A stretch of 51,704 nucleotides of DNA from Candidatus Parabeggiatoa sp. nov. 2 (GTDB lineage Bacteria > Pseudomonadota > Gammaproteobacteria > Beggiatoales > Beggiatoaceae), in NCBI GenBank assembly GCA_002085445.1, contig NBMI01000044.1, positions 1-51,704 of the forward strand, written 5' to 3'. A program made the position numbers and the translations under genes. Below the pieces are notes generated by a model. The model ran no database searches. It was not told the origin of the DNA and saw only the letters and a list, made by a program, of their open reading frames with translations. This document shows, piece after piece, positions 1 to 9,410 of this stretch. Each line of letters begins with the position of its first letter. Positions within the stretch are counted from its first letter, which is position 1.

Positions 1-186
1 ATATTACAAAATATTACAAAATATTACAAACGGTAATAAACGGTAATAAACTGTTACATAGATTTCACCAATTTACGTTTAAAATATCGCTCCTATTTTG
101 GCTGATCCAGTGAACAGTGATCAGTGAACAGTGATCACTGTTCAGTGATCGCTGTTATATAATAACTTATAAATTATAACTGATAA
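1..186. repeat. Short direct repeats and AGTGATC hairpin at the left edge
   Basis: The first 50 bases hold three copies of ATATTACAAA followed by two of CGGTAATAAA. Around 107-156 the motif AGTGATC/GTGAACA recurs and folds on itself (AACAGTGATC against GATCACTGTT). This resembles a degenerate TAACTGA-type heptamer array. No credible gene is seen here. Confidence 0.6.
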
Positions 187-192
187 CACACA

Positions 193-725
193 CAGAACAC
201 TGTTTTATTGAGCGCAGTGACAGGGGTACAAGGGGTGCATTGTCCATCCCTTGCCCCAACTTCCGTTTCTGCCCACCTGTCGGGAAGGTTTTTTTTATTA
301 GTAATAAGCACAGAACACTGTTTTATTGAGCGCAGTGATAGGGGTACTAAGGGGTGTATTGTCCATCCCTTGCCCCAACTTCCGTTTCTACCCGTCTGCC
401 GGGCAAGGTTTTTTTTATTAGTAATAAGCACAGAACACTGTTTTATTGAGCGCAGTGCTAGGGGCACAAAGGGGTGTATTGTCCATCCCTTTGTCCCTAC
501 TTCCGTTTCAGTGACAGGGGTACAAGGGGTGCATTGTCCATCCCTTGCCCCAACTTCCGTTTCTACCCGTCTGCCGGGGAAGGTTTTTTTTATTAGTAAT
601 AAGCACAGAACACTGTTTTATTGAGCGCAGTGCTAGGGGCACAAAGGGGTGTATTGTCCATCCCTTTGTCCCTACTTCCGTTTGGGCACCAAAGGGGTCA
701 ATGCCATATCGTACCGCTTTTGGGT
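193..725. repeat. About 120-bp tandem repeat, four copies
   Basis: Copies begin with CAGAACACTGTTTTATTGAG at 193, 311, 431 and 606. Each runs through a C-rich stretch (CATCCCTTGCCCCAACTTCC) and a poly-T tract (GGTTTTTTTTATTAG). The interval between copies 3 and 4 is longer because part of the unit (505-560) is duplicated again. Both strands are open through the repeat simply because it lacks stops; no start signal, composition or family match supports a gene. Confidence 0.8.
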
Positions 726-740
726 GAGGGCAACCATAAA

Positions 741-781
741 GGATTGCCCCTACATTACATGACGGTTTGTAGGGGCAATCC
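741..781. repeat. Inverted repeat, GGATTGCCCCTACA arms
   Basis: Perfect 14-bp arms GGATTGCCCCTACA (741-754) and TGTAGGGGCAATCC (768-781) enclose a 13-nt loop. A near-identical copy, including flanking bases, lies at 27936-27976 downstream of a histidine kinase gene. It is followed here by three copies of a 17-bp unit CTTAACTTGTGGTTGCC (about 797-850). Confidence 0.75.
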
Positions 782-849
782 CAAGGGGAAAGCCCTTAAC
801 TTGTGGTTGCCCTTAACTTGTGGTTGCCCTTAACTTGTGGTTGCCCTTA

Positions 850-1520
850 ACTTAATGGCATTGACCAAAGGGGTGCATTGTCCACCCTTTGTCCCTACTT
901 CAGTTTCTAGAAATTTTCAGAAAAATAATTCCAAAAAAGCCAATAGTGAATAGCACCACATTGTTTGAATGTGAATATGCAACCTGTGGTAAAGGCCTCT
1001 TCGAGGCGCCACGTTGTTTGAATGTGAAAAGATTATATTATAAAATGAAGGACGAAGTCGCGGGCAAACGCCTCACCTTGTCCTTTGAACCTGCCTCTTC
1101 TAGCTCCCGCCAAGTCATTGAGAGTTACCTGCCCGAAGTCCCAGAAGGCCAACAAACCCGAACCCAATGACTTGCCCACCTCGTTGCCTGGCTATCTCAT
1201 TCATGCTACATACGGTGGGCGATAAATCGCCTACTACAAACGGCCCTTTTCCTTAGCTTAATGGCATTGAGTTTTAACTTGTGGGCCATTAACAAAAAAA
1301 GGCTTATCAATTCTACAACCCGGCCCACTTTTAAATAAACCTCCAAGGTTTCTAACGCTTTTCGGTTTTTTTGAGGTATACGGAATGTACAGATGCGGGT
1401 GAAAATAAAAATTGACCCGTTTGGTTTATAACCGTATTTTTATTGACTTTAAATCCTGCCATTACGCCTATAAAAAATCCGTTTCGGAAAGCGTATCCGT
1501 TGTACTATCAGTATAACATT
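850..1520. other. Intergenic, possible gene debris, no supported gene
   Basis: A short plus-strand stretch near 1048-1170 reads like protein (it ends in ESYLPEVPEGQQTRTQ), but it has no recognisable family and runs out of repeat DNA, so it is at most a remnant. The right end (1480-1505) contains GTATCCGTTGTAC, the terminal sequence of the small inverted-repeat element at 6707-6813. The decamer TCAATGCCAT or its complement occurs at about 698, 853 and 1260 and marks the edges of many repeats in the window. Confidence 0.4.
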
Positions 1521-1557
1521 CCCTCTTCCATTACCCATTACCCACTACCCATTACCA
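1521..1557. repeat. Heptamer array, ATTACCC type
   Basis: Successive 7-bp units of CATTACC/CACTACC abut the end of the histidine kinase gene. Read on the gene's strand (TGGTAAT, GGGTAGT, GGGTAAT), the array itself supplies the TAA stop codon immediately after the last residues SIW. Confidence 0.85.
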
Positions 1558-3600
1558 AATAGAGGTTTCTTCTTGCGCCTCTGGCATAGCGGCGGCAAGC
1601 TGTTTCTGAATTCGTACCAGTAATTCGTCGCGGCTATAGCTTTCTTTCTGAAAAATGGTTTCTACATAACCGTGTAATCGCGCTTGATCTTCCGTGCTGA
1701 GGTTGGTCGCTGTCAAGACGACGACGGGAATGGAACGCCATTTTTCGTTTTGGCGGAGGTGGGCGACAAACTCAAAACCATCCATCTCTGGCATAAGCAA
1801 GTCTAATAAAATTAAGGAAGGCTTTTTGTCTTCAATATGTTCCAACGCAACGCGCCCATTTTCCGCTTTAAAGACTCGCCAACCTTCAAGTTTTAACACC
1901 TCAGTCATGGCTTCGCGCAGGACAATATCGTCTTCAACCACCATGACTAAACGTTGCGAATCATCACCAATACGGTATTTGTTTAAAATCGCCGCTAATT
2001 GGTCACGTCCAACCGGTTTGACGAGATAATCCGTCGCTCCGAGTGCACACCCTTTGTTTCGATGTTCTTCGATTGAGGTCATAATGACCGGGATGTCCGA
2101 CAACAGTGGGTCACTTTTGAGCGAGGAAAGCACTCTCCAACCATCCATACCCGGCATTTTGACATCAAGAAGAATGGCATCGGGACGCAGTTTTTTAGCC
2201 AGTTGGATACCGTCCTCTCCATCGGCCGCCACCGCCACCGCATGACCAAGTTTGCTTAGATAATTTTTGAGCAATTCTCGCGTGATATCATCGTCATCAA
2301 TAACCAAAACAATACCGTGTCCTTCCAATTTTTCTGTTAGTTTTTGTAAGGATTTATCACGGCTGACCGGTTCCATCTCAACGTGTACTGGCAAACGAAC
2401 AGTAAACATGCTACCTTTACCAAATTCGCTCTCCACGCTGATATCACCGCCCATCATCTCGGTGAATTGCTTAGTAATGGCAAGGCCCAAGCCGGTACCG
2501 CCAAAGCGGCGCGTGGTAGACGCATCTACTTGCGTGAAGGGTTGAAAGAGCTTTTGTTGCTGTTCGGGAGTCATACCAATACCATTATCACTTACACAAA
2601 AAACACAACAATCATCCATCGCATCTCTTTCATTAGCCAGTTCGCGCTTGACTTTAAGGCAAATCGTGCCTTCTTCGGTAAATTTAGTGGCATTACTCAA
2701 CAGATTGAGCAGAATTTGGCGGGTTTTGGTAAAATCAGCCTGCATCTCTCCTAGAGGGTTGACAATATTGATCTCCAAGTGATTGTTTTTCTGTTCAGCG
2801 AGCGGCGAGATAGTGGTAACGACTTCATTGAGCAGCGTCTCTACTTGGAAAGCTTCCAAGTACAGTTCCATTCGACCGGATTCAATTTTGGATAAATCTA
2901 GCACATCGTTAATAAGTCCCAACAAGTGTTTACCGGCCGAGTGAATTTTTTGAATATCTGCAACAAACTCGGTTACTCCCACGTCTTGAGCCTCTTCTAT
3001 AAGCATTTCGCTGTAACCAATAATGGCGTTCATTGGGGTACGCAGTTCATGGCTCATTTTGGCAAGGAATTGACTCTTAGTAAGATTAGCTGTTTCGGCC
3101 ATTTCCTTCGCCTTATTGAGTTCAGCGGTACGCTTTTCAACTTTTTTTTCTAATTCATTGGCATAAGCTAATATTTCAGTGTTTTTCTGTGCGATTTCCT
3201 GTTCCAGTTTTTCACGTAAGCGATACAATTCAACATGAGTTTGCACCCGTGCCAGCAATTCTTCTTCTTGGAAGGGTTTATGTACATAATCAATGCCGCC
3301 GGCCGCAAAAGCACGTACTTTATCTTCAGCTTTACCAAGGGTAGACAAAAACAAGACCGGAATGGGAGCCAAACTGGGATCGTTTTTGATACGTTTACAG
3401 GTTTCGTAGCCATTCCAGTCGGGCATTTCTATATCCAGCAAAATCAGATCGGGTTTCTCTTGCTTTGCGATAGTCAGCGCCTTTTTACCGGTTTTGGCTA
3501 ATAAAACATGAAAACCTGCTTGTTGTAAAACGGTGTTCACTAAAGCCAGGTTCGTCAGGGTATCATCGACGACTAGAATGATGGGTTTATTTGTGCTCAT
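1552..3600 (-). CDS. Hybrid sensor histidine kinase, REC-HisKA-HATPase-REC-REC
   Basis: A 682-residue soluble multi-domain phosphorelay protein with no membrane segment. Domains in order: a receiver (about 5-122; acidic pair D12/D13, phospho-acceptor D56, K108); a coiled coil (125-170); a HisKA dimerisation domain with H-box SHELRTP (phospho-acceptor H184); a HATPase domain (N-box about N303, G1 DNGIG at 338-342, G2 GGTGLGL about 367-373); a second receiver (D479, K528); and a third receiver (D600, K652). All phospho-residues are present, so it should be active. The N-terminal receiver in front of the kinase suggests it takes signal from another kinase rather than from a ligand. Its start codon is preceded directly by TAACTGA-type heptamers and has no Shine-Dalgarno sequence. 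The target is unknown. Confidence 0.95.
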   Translation of the reverse strand: MSTNKPIILVVDDTLTNLALVNTVLQQAGFHVLLAKTGKKALTIAKQEKPDLILLDIEMPDWNGYETCKRIKNDPSLAPIPVLFLSTLGKAEDKVRAFAAGGIDYVHKPFQEEELLARVQTHVELYRLREKLEQEIAQKNTEILAYANELEKKVEKRTAELNKAKEMAETANLTKSQFLAKMSHELRTPMNAIIGYSEMLIEEAQDVGVTEFVADIQKIHSAGKHLLGLINDVLDLSKIESGRMELYLEAFQVETLLNEVVTTISPLAEQKNNHLEINIVNPLGEMQADFTKTRQILLNLLSNATKFTEEGTICLKVKRELANERDAMDDCCVFCVSDNGIGMTPEQQQKLFQPFTQVDASTTRRFGGTGLGLAITKQFTEMMGGDISVESEFGKGSMFTVRLPVHVEMEPVSRDKSLQKLTEKLEGHGIVLVIDDDDITRELLKNYLSKLGHAVAVAADGEDGIQLAKKLRPDAILLDVKMPGMDGWRVLSSLKSDPLLSDIPVIMTSIEEHRNKGCALGATDYLVKPVGRDQLAAILNKYRIGDDSQRLVMVVEDDIVLREAMTEVLKLEGWRVFKAENGRVALEHIEDKKPSLILLDLLMPEMDGFEFVAHLRQNEKWRSIPVVVLTATNLSTEDQARLHGYVETIFQKESYSRDELLVRIQKQLAAAMPEAQEETSIW

Positions 3601-3604
3601 TTTC

Positions 3605-3683
3605 TTGTCAGTGATCAGTTATCAGTTATTCAGTGCTCAGTTTTTTAGTTATCAGTTTTTTAGTTATCAGTTTTTCAGTTATA
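3605..3683 (-). repeat. Heptamer array, TAACTGA type, upstream of kinase
   Basis: On the minus strand this reads as repeated (A/T)AACTGA units up to a few bases before the kinase ATG at 3600. No purine-rich ribosome binding site lies between array and start. In this orientation the unit contains both TAA and TGA and closes all three reading frames. Confidence 0.85.
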
Positions 3684-4054
3684 GCATTTTGCGTAAAGTA
3701 CATCATTCGTAGGGGCAAACCTGTGTGTTTGCCCTTTTTTGTATTTCACATCAGCGAAAAATGCTATCTATAGATTTTCAGAAAAATCATTTCTTTGGCA
3801 GCAAGTCAGTAGCTAAAGCAATTATCTCGCGTAGCGAATTACTGCGTTTGTCTAAGAGCTACTGTACGTATTAGGGTCAATGCCACACAGTTTGTGGAAT
3901 TAGAAAGAAATAATCCCCCCGCCTTTGGTAAAGCCGTCGTCTAATAGCTGAAGTGCCCTAAAGGGCACTGAAGACTCAATGCCATATCGTTTGCTTCTGA
4001 AAAAATCCTGAATTTACCTTTTTTGTATTTTGACGAGGAAAACGATTGTTTTTA
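3684..4054. other. Intergenic with short palindromes
   Basis: No gene is seen. It holds the palindrome AGTGCCCT-aa-AGGGCACT (about 3952-3969) within a segment of roughly 75 bp (3942-4019) that recurs inverted at the right edge of the window (51630-51704), plus an AGGGGCAAAC...GTTTGCCCT inverted repeat near 3712-3735. Confidence 0.6.
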
Positions 4055-4285
4055 ACGTGAGTTCGACTTTAAATATCAGTGAGTTATAGAATTATTAATT
4101 ATATAAAATAGTTAGTTATAATGACTTGATTATCAGTTAAAAACAAAACAAACAAGCTTTACTGGCTCATTTCACTCTATGGCCCACAATTTTAAGGTTA
4201 TTAACCTATTAATGTTAAGGGTTTAATACTCAAAAAATGGTGTTTAATCAATTAATACGTTTTTAGTCACGAAATTTTTGAATAA
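4055..4285 (+). mobile_element. MITE, ACGTGAG/TA family, copy A (right end degenerate)
   Basis: Begins with ACGTGAGTTCGACTTT after a TA dinucleotide, followed by the family core (GACTTGATTATCAGTTAAAA, TTATGGCCCACAATTTT-like block, TTAATGTTAAGGGTTTAA). The right terminal inverted repeat is no longer recognisable. Compare the intact copies at 36629-36898 and 39787-40047. Confidence 0.75.
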
Positions 4286-4390
4286 CATAAGGACGGGTAC
4301 TTAGTAGGCTTTAGCCTACTTGAGCTTTTTTATAACTTGGATTTCCTGGTAGCTACACAGGCTATATTAATATCGCCCCGTTGGGGCTTT

Positions 4391-6376
4391 TCAAAACTGT
4401 AACCATGTCTTAACATGCGCTGTCAACACGGCTTGTTCTTGCACACTAATGCCGGCGGGATCAAACCGATAACGCTGGTGCAAGCTGAGCATGGTTTGCA
4501 TGTCAGCTGTTGAGATTTGGTGGGATCCTATGCGTTTTAACCAAGCCGTCAGCGTTTCGCCTGGTTGGCGAATATAACCTGCGGCATTCAATTGTTGCAC
4601 GATTTGATAAAATGCGGAATCGGCCCCCGTTACCGCTCTTTTGTTTGCTTGTCTTGCGGCTGGTTTTTGTGAACGGGCAACTTTTTCTCTTGAATATAGT
4701 CGCCATATTAACACTAAACTGAGTGGCAAAATCAACCACAAAAGCCAATCATTAGAACTTTCGCTGTCGCGCAAACGCCATTTTGAAAATTCGTAGGTGA
4801 GAAAAGAGCCTAAATCATAAATCGGTTCCCACCAAGCGGCCATTTCTTCTTCCAAACTCCAAAAAGCGGCCGGTGTCGTGTCAAATTCCATCCAGCGCCC
4901 GTCGATATAGGCGAGCGCCCAAGCGTGAGCATGGCGTCGACGTACGACATAAACATTTTCTAAATAGCTAAATTCTTCGGCGGCGTAGCCAGAGGCGTAG
5001 CGTGATGGAATGCCTGCGGTGCGTAATAGTAACACGGTGGCGGTGGCAAAATATTCACAATGTCCAGCGCGGCGGTTTGTTAAAAAATTTTCGAGTGGCG
5101 TGATATTTTTTTGTGTTGGCGCTGTGAGGTTAAGTGAGTATTGGAAATTCTCTTTGAAAAAGGTGGTTAAGGTATTTAGTACTTGTTGTGGGGTTTGGTT
5201 TTGTAAATTTAATTTAGTTGATAATTCAATCAGATACGCTTTTTCATTGGGAGGAAGGGACAAATCAGGCTTGCTGGGCGGCGTGTCTAGCGGTGTATTT
5301 TGACCAAAATGTGCGGTGTATTCTATTAATCCCGGCCCATTTTCGACTTTGACAGCGCCAAAATCATTGCGTTGTACTGTTGGCACGAGCAGTTTAGAGA
5401 TTTGATAAGTGCCATGAGGTAATGCCAGCATGCCTTTACCTTTGCTCAGGTAGGCGGAGACTGAAATCTCTCCTTTTTTAAAGGAGGGAGTTCCCTGCTT
5501 TTCTAAAGGGGAGTTAGGGGGGATTAGGGGGATTTTTATCTCAGTGTTCTCAGGAAAAATATCGGTAAATTGCGTCTTTTTAGCGAACCAAGTCGTCTTA
5601 AAATAGAGATTATAACTGGCTTCACGCAATAGCACTGGGTAAGGCGCATCCACTCGTAGGAGAATCTTATCCGAAAGTTTGAGCCGCCCAATGTCACCAA
5701 TGGCGGTGTTTTGCCGATAAGGATCTCTATCTGCCCAAAACATTTCTTCAAACCAACTGAGTATGATTTCTTCCATCTGGGTTTGCATGCGGTAGAGGCC
5801 TAATTGGCCGATATAAGCCAGTGTGCCGGCTATCACCAATAATATTCCGAAGACAACCGCGGGATAGCGTTGTGGACGTGCTGCCCATAATCCCCATATC
5901 ACCAGTAGACACATCCCTTCAAAAAACCACGGGGCTAAGTTGGCACTAGCCGAGAGTAAACACATCATCATATAAGGATAAGTAAGACTAATACGCTGAC
6001 TGGCTCTGTGGTGGGATGTCGCGCTTTTCGCTTTTCCGTAGCGTAGCGATAAAAACAGGCTGCTTAGTTTGATAGAACCGTGAGTGCTATAAGTTTGGGC
6101 GGCTATCAGTAAAAAAAGCAACATGGGCAACCAATTAAGTAACGTCATCAGCCCGTGAACGGATTCACGGTTAAACAGATAAACTGCTGCCATGACTAAT
6201 GACAATGACGTGAGATCGGTGACACGATTAAAGTCTTTATCTGACAATGCCCAGCGCCAGCCAACCCAGCGAGCGCCTTCTAAAATCATTGCCATCGGTA
6301 CTGCAAATGGGAGCAATTGGCTTTGCCAGCCCCAAAATAGCAGTGTGCAGCCGAGCAAAAATGGAGGAGGAGTCAT
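4391..6376 (-). CDS. TgpA-like membrane transglutaminase-like protein (DUF3488/DUF4129)
   Basis: A 661-residue membrane protein. The N-terminus has about five to six hydrophobic segments (roughly 5-30, 55-70, 77-95, 135-165, 172-192). A large periplasmic part follows, with a transglutaminase-like core: C440 in AGHCEYFA, H484 in HAHAW and D499 in EFDTTP form the Cys-His-Asp triad. A last transmembrane helix (about 543-560) and a cytoplasmic DUF4129-like tail (585-655) complete the usual TgpA plan. In many bacteria this gene sits beside moxR and a DUF58 gene, as here; the three are thought to work together in envelope or complex assembly. Residues 284-303 (IPPNSPLEKQGTPSFKKG) are encoded by an inserted palindromic repeat. 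The start directly follows TAACTGA heptamers, without a Shine-Dalgarno sequence. Confidence 0.9.
   Translation of the reverse strand: MTPPPFLLGCTLLFWGWQSQLLPFAVPMAMILEGARWVGWRWALSDKDFNRVTDLTSLSLVMAAVYLFNRESVHGLMTLLNWLPMLLFLLIAAQTYSTHGSIKLSSLFLSLRYGKAKSATSHHRASQRISLTYPYMMMCLLSASANLAPWFFEGMCLLVIWGLWAARPQRYPAVVFGILLVIAGTLAYIGQLGLYRMQTQMEEIILSWFEEMFWADRDPYRQNTAIGDIGRLKLSDKILLRVDAPYPVLLREASYNLYFKTTWFAKKTQFTDIFPENTEIKIPLIPPNSPLEKQGTPSFKKGEISVSAYLSKGKGMLALPHGTYQISKLLVPTVQRNDFGAVKVENGPGLIEYTAHFGQNTPLDTPPSKPDLSLPPNEKAYLIELSTKLNLQNQTPQQVLNTLTTFFKENFQYSLNLTAPTQKNITPLENFLTNRRAGHCEYFATATVLLLRTAGIPSRYASGYAAEEFSYLENVYVVRRRHAHAWALAYIDGRWMEFDTTPAAFWSLEEEMAAWWEPIYDLGSFLTYEFSKWRLRDSESSNDWLLWLILPLSLVLIWRLYSREKVARSQKPAARQANKRAVTGADSAFYQIVQQLNAAGYIRQPGETLTAWLKRIGSHQISTADMQTMLSLHQRYRFDPAGISVQEQAVLTAHVKTWLQF
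5468..5527 (-). repeat. Palindromic repeat inserted in-frame in the transglutaminase gene
   Basis: The segment carries opposed arms CTCCTTTTTTAAAGGAG and CCCCTAACTCCCCTTTAG, and encodes about 20 residues rich in Pro, Lys and Gly between the transmembrane part and the transglutaminase core. Similar repeat-encoded PPxxPLxKxGTPSFKKG peptides turn up in unrelated genes of other repeat-rich bacteria, which points to insertion rather than an ancestral part of TgpA. Confidence 0.65.
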
Positions 6377-6446
6377 TTTTCAGTTATCAGTTATCAGTTA
6401 TCAGTTTTCAGTTTTCAGTTATCAGTGATCAGTTTTCTTCAGTTAT
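6377..6446 (-). repeat. Heptamer array, TAACTGA type, at transglutaminase start
   Basis: About nine 7-bp units (TAACTGA, AAACTGA, TGATCAC variants on the minus strand) end four bases before the start codon at 6376. No Shine-Dalgarno sequence is present. Confidence 0.9.
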
Positions 6447-6461
6447 GGCAATTCCCAAATA

Positions 6462-6640
6462 ACGTGAGTTCGACTTTTCAATAAGTTTATATAAATTTGG
6501 TATTAATCAAGTCGTTGAAAATAATTAATTGATTAAACACAATTTTTTGAGTATTAAACCCTTAACATTAATAGGTTAATAACTGGTAAATTGTGGGCCA
6601 TAAAGTGAAATGAGTCAGTAAAGCTTGTTTGTTTTGCCTG
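6462..6640 (-). mobile_element. MITE, ACGTGAG/TA family, copy B (truncated)
   Basis: Starts with ACGTGAGTTCGACTTTTC after TA (6460-6461), then carries the family core in the opposite orientation to copy A (ATTAAACCCTTAACATTAAT, TTGTGGGCCATAAAGTGAAA). The distal terminus is missing; homology fades near 6640. Confidence 0.75.
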
Positions 6641-6706
6641 TGGCGATATCCCAGGAATATATCAATGCCATATCGTAACGAATAACTAACTGATTTGATC
6701 AAAGTA

Positions 6707-6813
6707 GTACAACGGATACTCGAAATAAACGGATAAAAAAAACCTAAAAAAATCCTAATTTTAGCAAAATTATTAATTGCTAAAATCCGTTTCGGAACGC
6801 GTATCCGTTGTAC
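6707..6813. mobile_element. 107-bp inverted-repeat element, GTACAACGGATAC termini
   Basis: Perfect 13-bp terminal inverted repeats GTACAACGGATAC and GTATCCGTTGTAC, with weaker pairing continuing inward (AAACGGAT against ATCCGTTT). No coding capacity. A terminus of the same kind occurs at 1493-1505, and ATCCGTTGTACT recurs in the satellites at 44.1-44.3 and 48.8-49.1 kb. Confidence 0.7.
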
Positions 6814-6850
6814 TTGGGCAGCTTAACTTAATGGCATTGAGAATATATTG

Positions 6851-6891
6851 GCATTTTTCAGTTTTCAGTTTTCAGTTTTCATTTTTCAGTC
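6851..6891 (-). repeat. Heptamer array, AAAACTG type, at the end of the DUF58 gene
   Basis: Units of TTTTCAG on the plus strand. On the DUF58 strand the array provides the TGA stop codon (KLYD then TGA AAA ATG). Confidence 0.85.
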
Positions 6892-8283
6892 GTATAACTT
6901 GTCCAATTTCTCTCCAATCGCATCCAGAGGCAAAACATGCACTTCTGGGAATTTCTCCGAGTCGATTTCCAATTCAGTTTCGCTTATCACAACCACCAAT
7001 AACGGAATCCCGGCATTTTTTAACAACTGTACCAAATGCTGGCGGGAAAACTCCCAGTTTAATAAAACACATACGCAGCCACTAAGAGAAGCCGCGTGTT
7101 CCATCACCAAGGAATGTAACTGGCTAAAAGGTTGATCAGTACACGCTTCCACACAAGCAAGCACTTCTAATAGTTTAGCAGTGGGTGCCAAACCTCGCCC
7201 ACTGGTAAAACAATACGCTTGGGTACCAACAAGCATTAAATCTAATAACACTTCATGGCTGCGCGGCGCAGATGCAAAAGAGGCGGCAACCGACACCGCT
7301 GCTTCAAAAGATTCCCCAACGGCTTGCTCAGTAAAAGTGTCCAAAATCAAGGCATGACGGACAAAAAATTCGTCCTGAAATTCCTTAACGACCGGTTTAC
7401 CGAGTTTTGCCCAACTTTTCCAATGGATATGTCGCAACGGATCTCCAGGGCGATATTCGCGCAAGGAAACAAATTCCTCAGTATCACCGACAGACATGGC
7501 TAAATGTACGCCACCGCGTTGATATTTTCTTGAGCCTGAAAGCGAAATTTCACTAACCGGATAACGTTTAGGTAAAACCAACAAACTATCGGACATGTCG
7601 AGAGTGTATAACGCATTAAAAAGCCCAAACGGATCTGGACGAGCAAAAGTCATACTGGTGAAATGTACATAGCCTCGGCGTAAAGGCATAAGCGTCATTT
7701 TAATGGAAAATGAAGACTGAAAACTGAGAATATTGTCATTTTGAATTTTGAATTTTTCATTTTTCATTATTAAAGAGGGCGGTATAGGCGGCAAGCTTTG
7801 CTCGGCAATTTCTGCGCCTTTTAGGGTACGCCTCAACCACGCCCAACGAGGATAGCCTACATATTTATCAAACAAGTTACGTTTTTCATAGCCCGGCTCT
7901 TTTGCTCGCAAAAATGTTTCAAAGCTAGGCAGCGGCGATTTGATATTTTCTCGCAAAGTTAAACCACGTTGCAATTTTCGCGTGTGATTTTGCACCTGTA
8001 CCCGATAGTGCAACGTTTCGCCCACGGTGGCAAACTGCGGCAAATCACGTCGCGCCGTAAAACGGACTCGAAAAAACCAACTACTAATGATGGCTAACAG
8101 CAACAACGCCAGCAAGAGAGAAAATAATTGATAGGCAAAAGTTTGCTTCGTATCAATGCCAAACACGCCCGCGGCAATCAAGCCGCCGAGTATCAATAAA
8201 CCAGCCTTGGTAAAACGCCGCCGTATCCAACGATCCAAGGCAAATACAACACGAAAATTATGGAATAAGTAACGTCTGAGCAT
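6886..8283 (-). CDS. DUF58 domain protein
   Basis: A 465-residue protein with two N-terminal transmembrane helices (about 27-42 and 51-70), a beta-rich middle, and the DUF58 signature EYRPGDPLRHIHWKSWAK (about 276-293) followed by a vWA-like C-terminal half. DUF58 proteins are typically encoded with a MoxR-type AAA ATPase and a TgpA-type transglutaminase. Here the transglutaminase gene is about 500 bp downstream and moxR about 4 kb upstream. The start at 8283 has an AAGGA ribosome binding site. Residues 171-195 (beginning IMKNEKFKIQNDN) are encoded by an in-frame heptamer-like array between two conserved blocks, so the protein carries a repeat-derived insert. The stop codon also comes from heptamers. 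Confidence 0.85.
   Translation of the reverse strand: MLRRYLFHNFRVVFALDRWIRRRFTKAGLLILGGLIAAGVFGIDTKQTFAYQLFSLLLALLLLAIISSWFFRVRFTARRDLPQFATVGETLHYRVQVQNHTRKLQRGLTLRENIKSPLPSFETFLRAKEPGYEKRNLFDKYVGYPRWAWLRRTLKGAEIAEQSLPPIPPSLIMKNEKFKIQNDNILSFQSSFSIKMTLMPLRRGYVHFTSMTFARPDPFGLFNALYTLDMSDSLLVLPKRYPVSEISLSGSRKYQRGGVHLAMSVGDTEEFVSLREYRPGDPLRHIHWKSWAKLGKPVVKEFQDEFFVRHALILDTFTEQAVGESFEAAVSVAASFASAPRSHEVLLDLMLVGTQAYCFTSGRGLAPTAKLLEVLACVEACTDQPFSQLHSLVMEHAASLSGCVCVLLNWEFSRQHLVQLLKNAGIPLLVVVISETELEIDSEKFPEVHVLPLDAIGEKLDKLYD
7699..7773 (-). repeat. Heptamer-like array inside the DUF58 coding sequence
   Basis: On the coding strand the segment is a run of 7-bp units (AATGAAA, AATTCAA, AGTTTTC, AGTCTTC, ATTTTCC). 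They are the same kinds of unit as in the intergenic arrays. The reading frame stays open across it, adding about 25 residues between IPPS and KMTLMPLRRGYVHF. Confidence 0.7.
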
Positions 8284-8289
8284 TTCCTT

Positions 8290-8385
8290 AGCCTTGTTTG
8301 TAGTAGACGCTTTAGCGCCTTGCGTTTGTAGTAGGCGCTTTAGCGCCTTGCGTTTGTAGTAGGCGCTTTAGCGCCTAAGTAGGCA
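8290..8385. repeat. 28-bp tandem palindromic repeat, AGGCGCTttAGCGCCT
   Basis: Three units of GTTTGTAGTAGGCGCTTTAG-CGCCTTGC just upstream of the DUF58 gene. Each contains the 16-bp palindrome AGGCGCT-tt-AGCGCCT. The same palindrome dominates 11.6-12.3 kb. Confidence 0.8.
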
Positions 8386-9410
8386 AGAGCAACGGGACTT
8401 ATCGACTGAGGATTATTGGGCCGCATGCCGCTACCGGTTTGAACACAAATTGTGCATTGATATAGCTCAAAGTGACGACAAATCCAATAAGTCATCATTT
8501 GTGTTCTGGAATCAGAATGCGTTGCCCCGGCGAGACGGAGTTTTGAAAAAGGTGTTATCATCAGAGTGTGCATATACCGTTGCCAACTCTTTATGACGAT
8601 AAAAGCCGCAACCTGCTGAAATACAAGGTTTTTTGACACGCTTTCTAATCCGTCAAGGGATCATGGCTACGAATTGTCGCTTGATGATGACGGTAATTTA
8701 ATATCTGATGCCAACCTCAAATTTAAGTATGCCGACTTAACCGAGACTTGTGGTATCGCTTTGCGTGTGATAATCGAAATACGGTTTTAGGGCGCACTTG
8801 GAACGGCGGGTTAATGGAAAAAGCCCAACGTCAAGGACTCGTAGCCATGAGAGAAATCGGCAAACTTATTTCAATATATACTAAACATCGTTATAAACCG
8901 AGTTTCTGTCATTTCTATTTTTGCTGAGAAATCTTAGGATCAGCAAATAAATAACGTCCGCCAATAGCTAAAGCAATTATCTCGCATAAGTTATCTCGCG
9001 TAGCGAATTACTGCGTTTGTCTAATAGAGTTGTCCGAAAATAAGATTTATTGATTTTTATTCTATCAAATTTTATTGACGGACAAGTTTTCAGAGTTCAC
9101 AGAGAACTCCGTGTCTCTGTGTTGAAGAATTTGAATTATGGGCCATGACTTAATTTAAAAACATTCACCGTTTTATGGCCCCCAAATCAGAACATAACTA
9201 CATGAAATAACATAGTCTAAAAAATAGGCTTTGAGCCACTACGGGGCGACATTAATAAAGCCTGTGTATCTACCAGGTTTCAATGGATTTTTCAACCCTT
9301 AATTCGCATTATTAGCAGAAACTTGACCGGCCTGTCGAAAAACCGAAAAGCTTAGATAAGCACATAAACCCAAAAATCCCTTATTATATACAATCCTTGT
9401 AAAGCATTCG
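8386..9410. other. Repeat-rich intergenic stretch with possible decayed coding sequence
   Basis: Plus-strand frames around 8405-8596 (with YWAACRYRFEHK) and 8650-8930 (with WNGGLMEKAQRQGLVAMREI) look protein-like but are short, out of frame with each other and match no family I recognise. They may be debris of one gene. From about 9085 to 9215 lies a segment (CTCCGTGTCTCTGTGTTGAAG ... TTATGGCCCCCAAATCAG) that recurs inverted at 16865-17000. No intact gene is supported. Confidence 0.4.

Noticed and set aside
174..833. Open frames of 60-138 codons on both strands through 174-833
   Set aside because: They only read the 120-bp tandem repeat; the products are repeated peptides with no family match and no start signals.
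889..1170. 93-codon frame ending in ESYLPEVPEGQQTRTQ
   Set aside because: Its 5' half is repeat DNA and it matches no family I know; at most the last 40 codons are a gene remnant.
8340..8639. 99-codon minus-strand frame next to the DUF58 gene
   Set aside because: It overlaps the AGGCGCT repeats and gives no recognisable domain; the plus strand of the same region looks slightly more protein-like, and neither is convincing.
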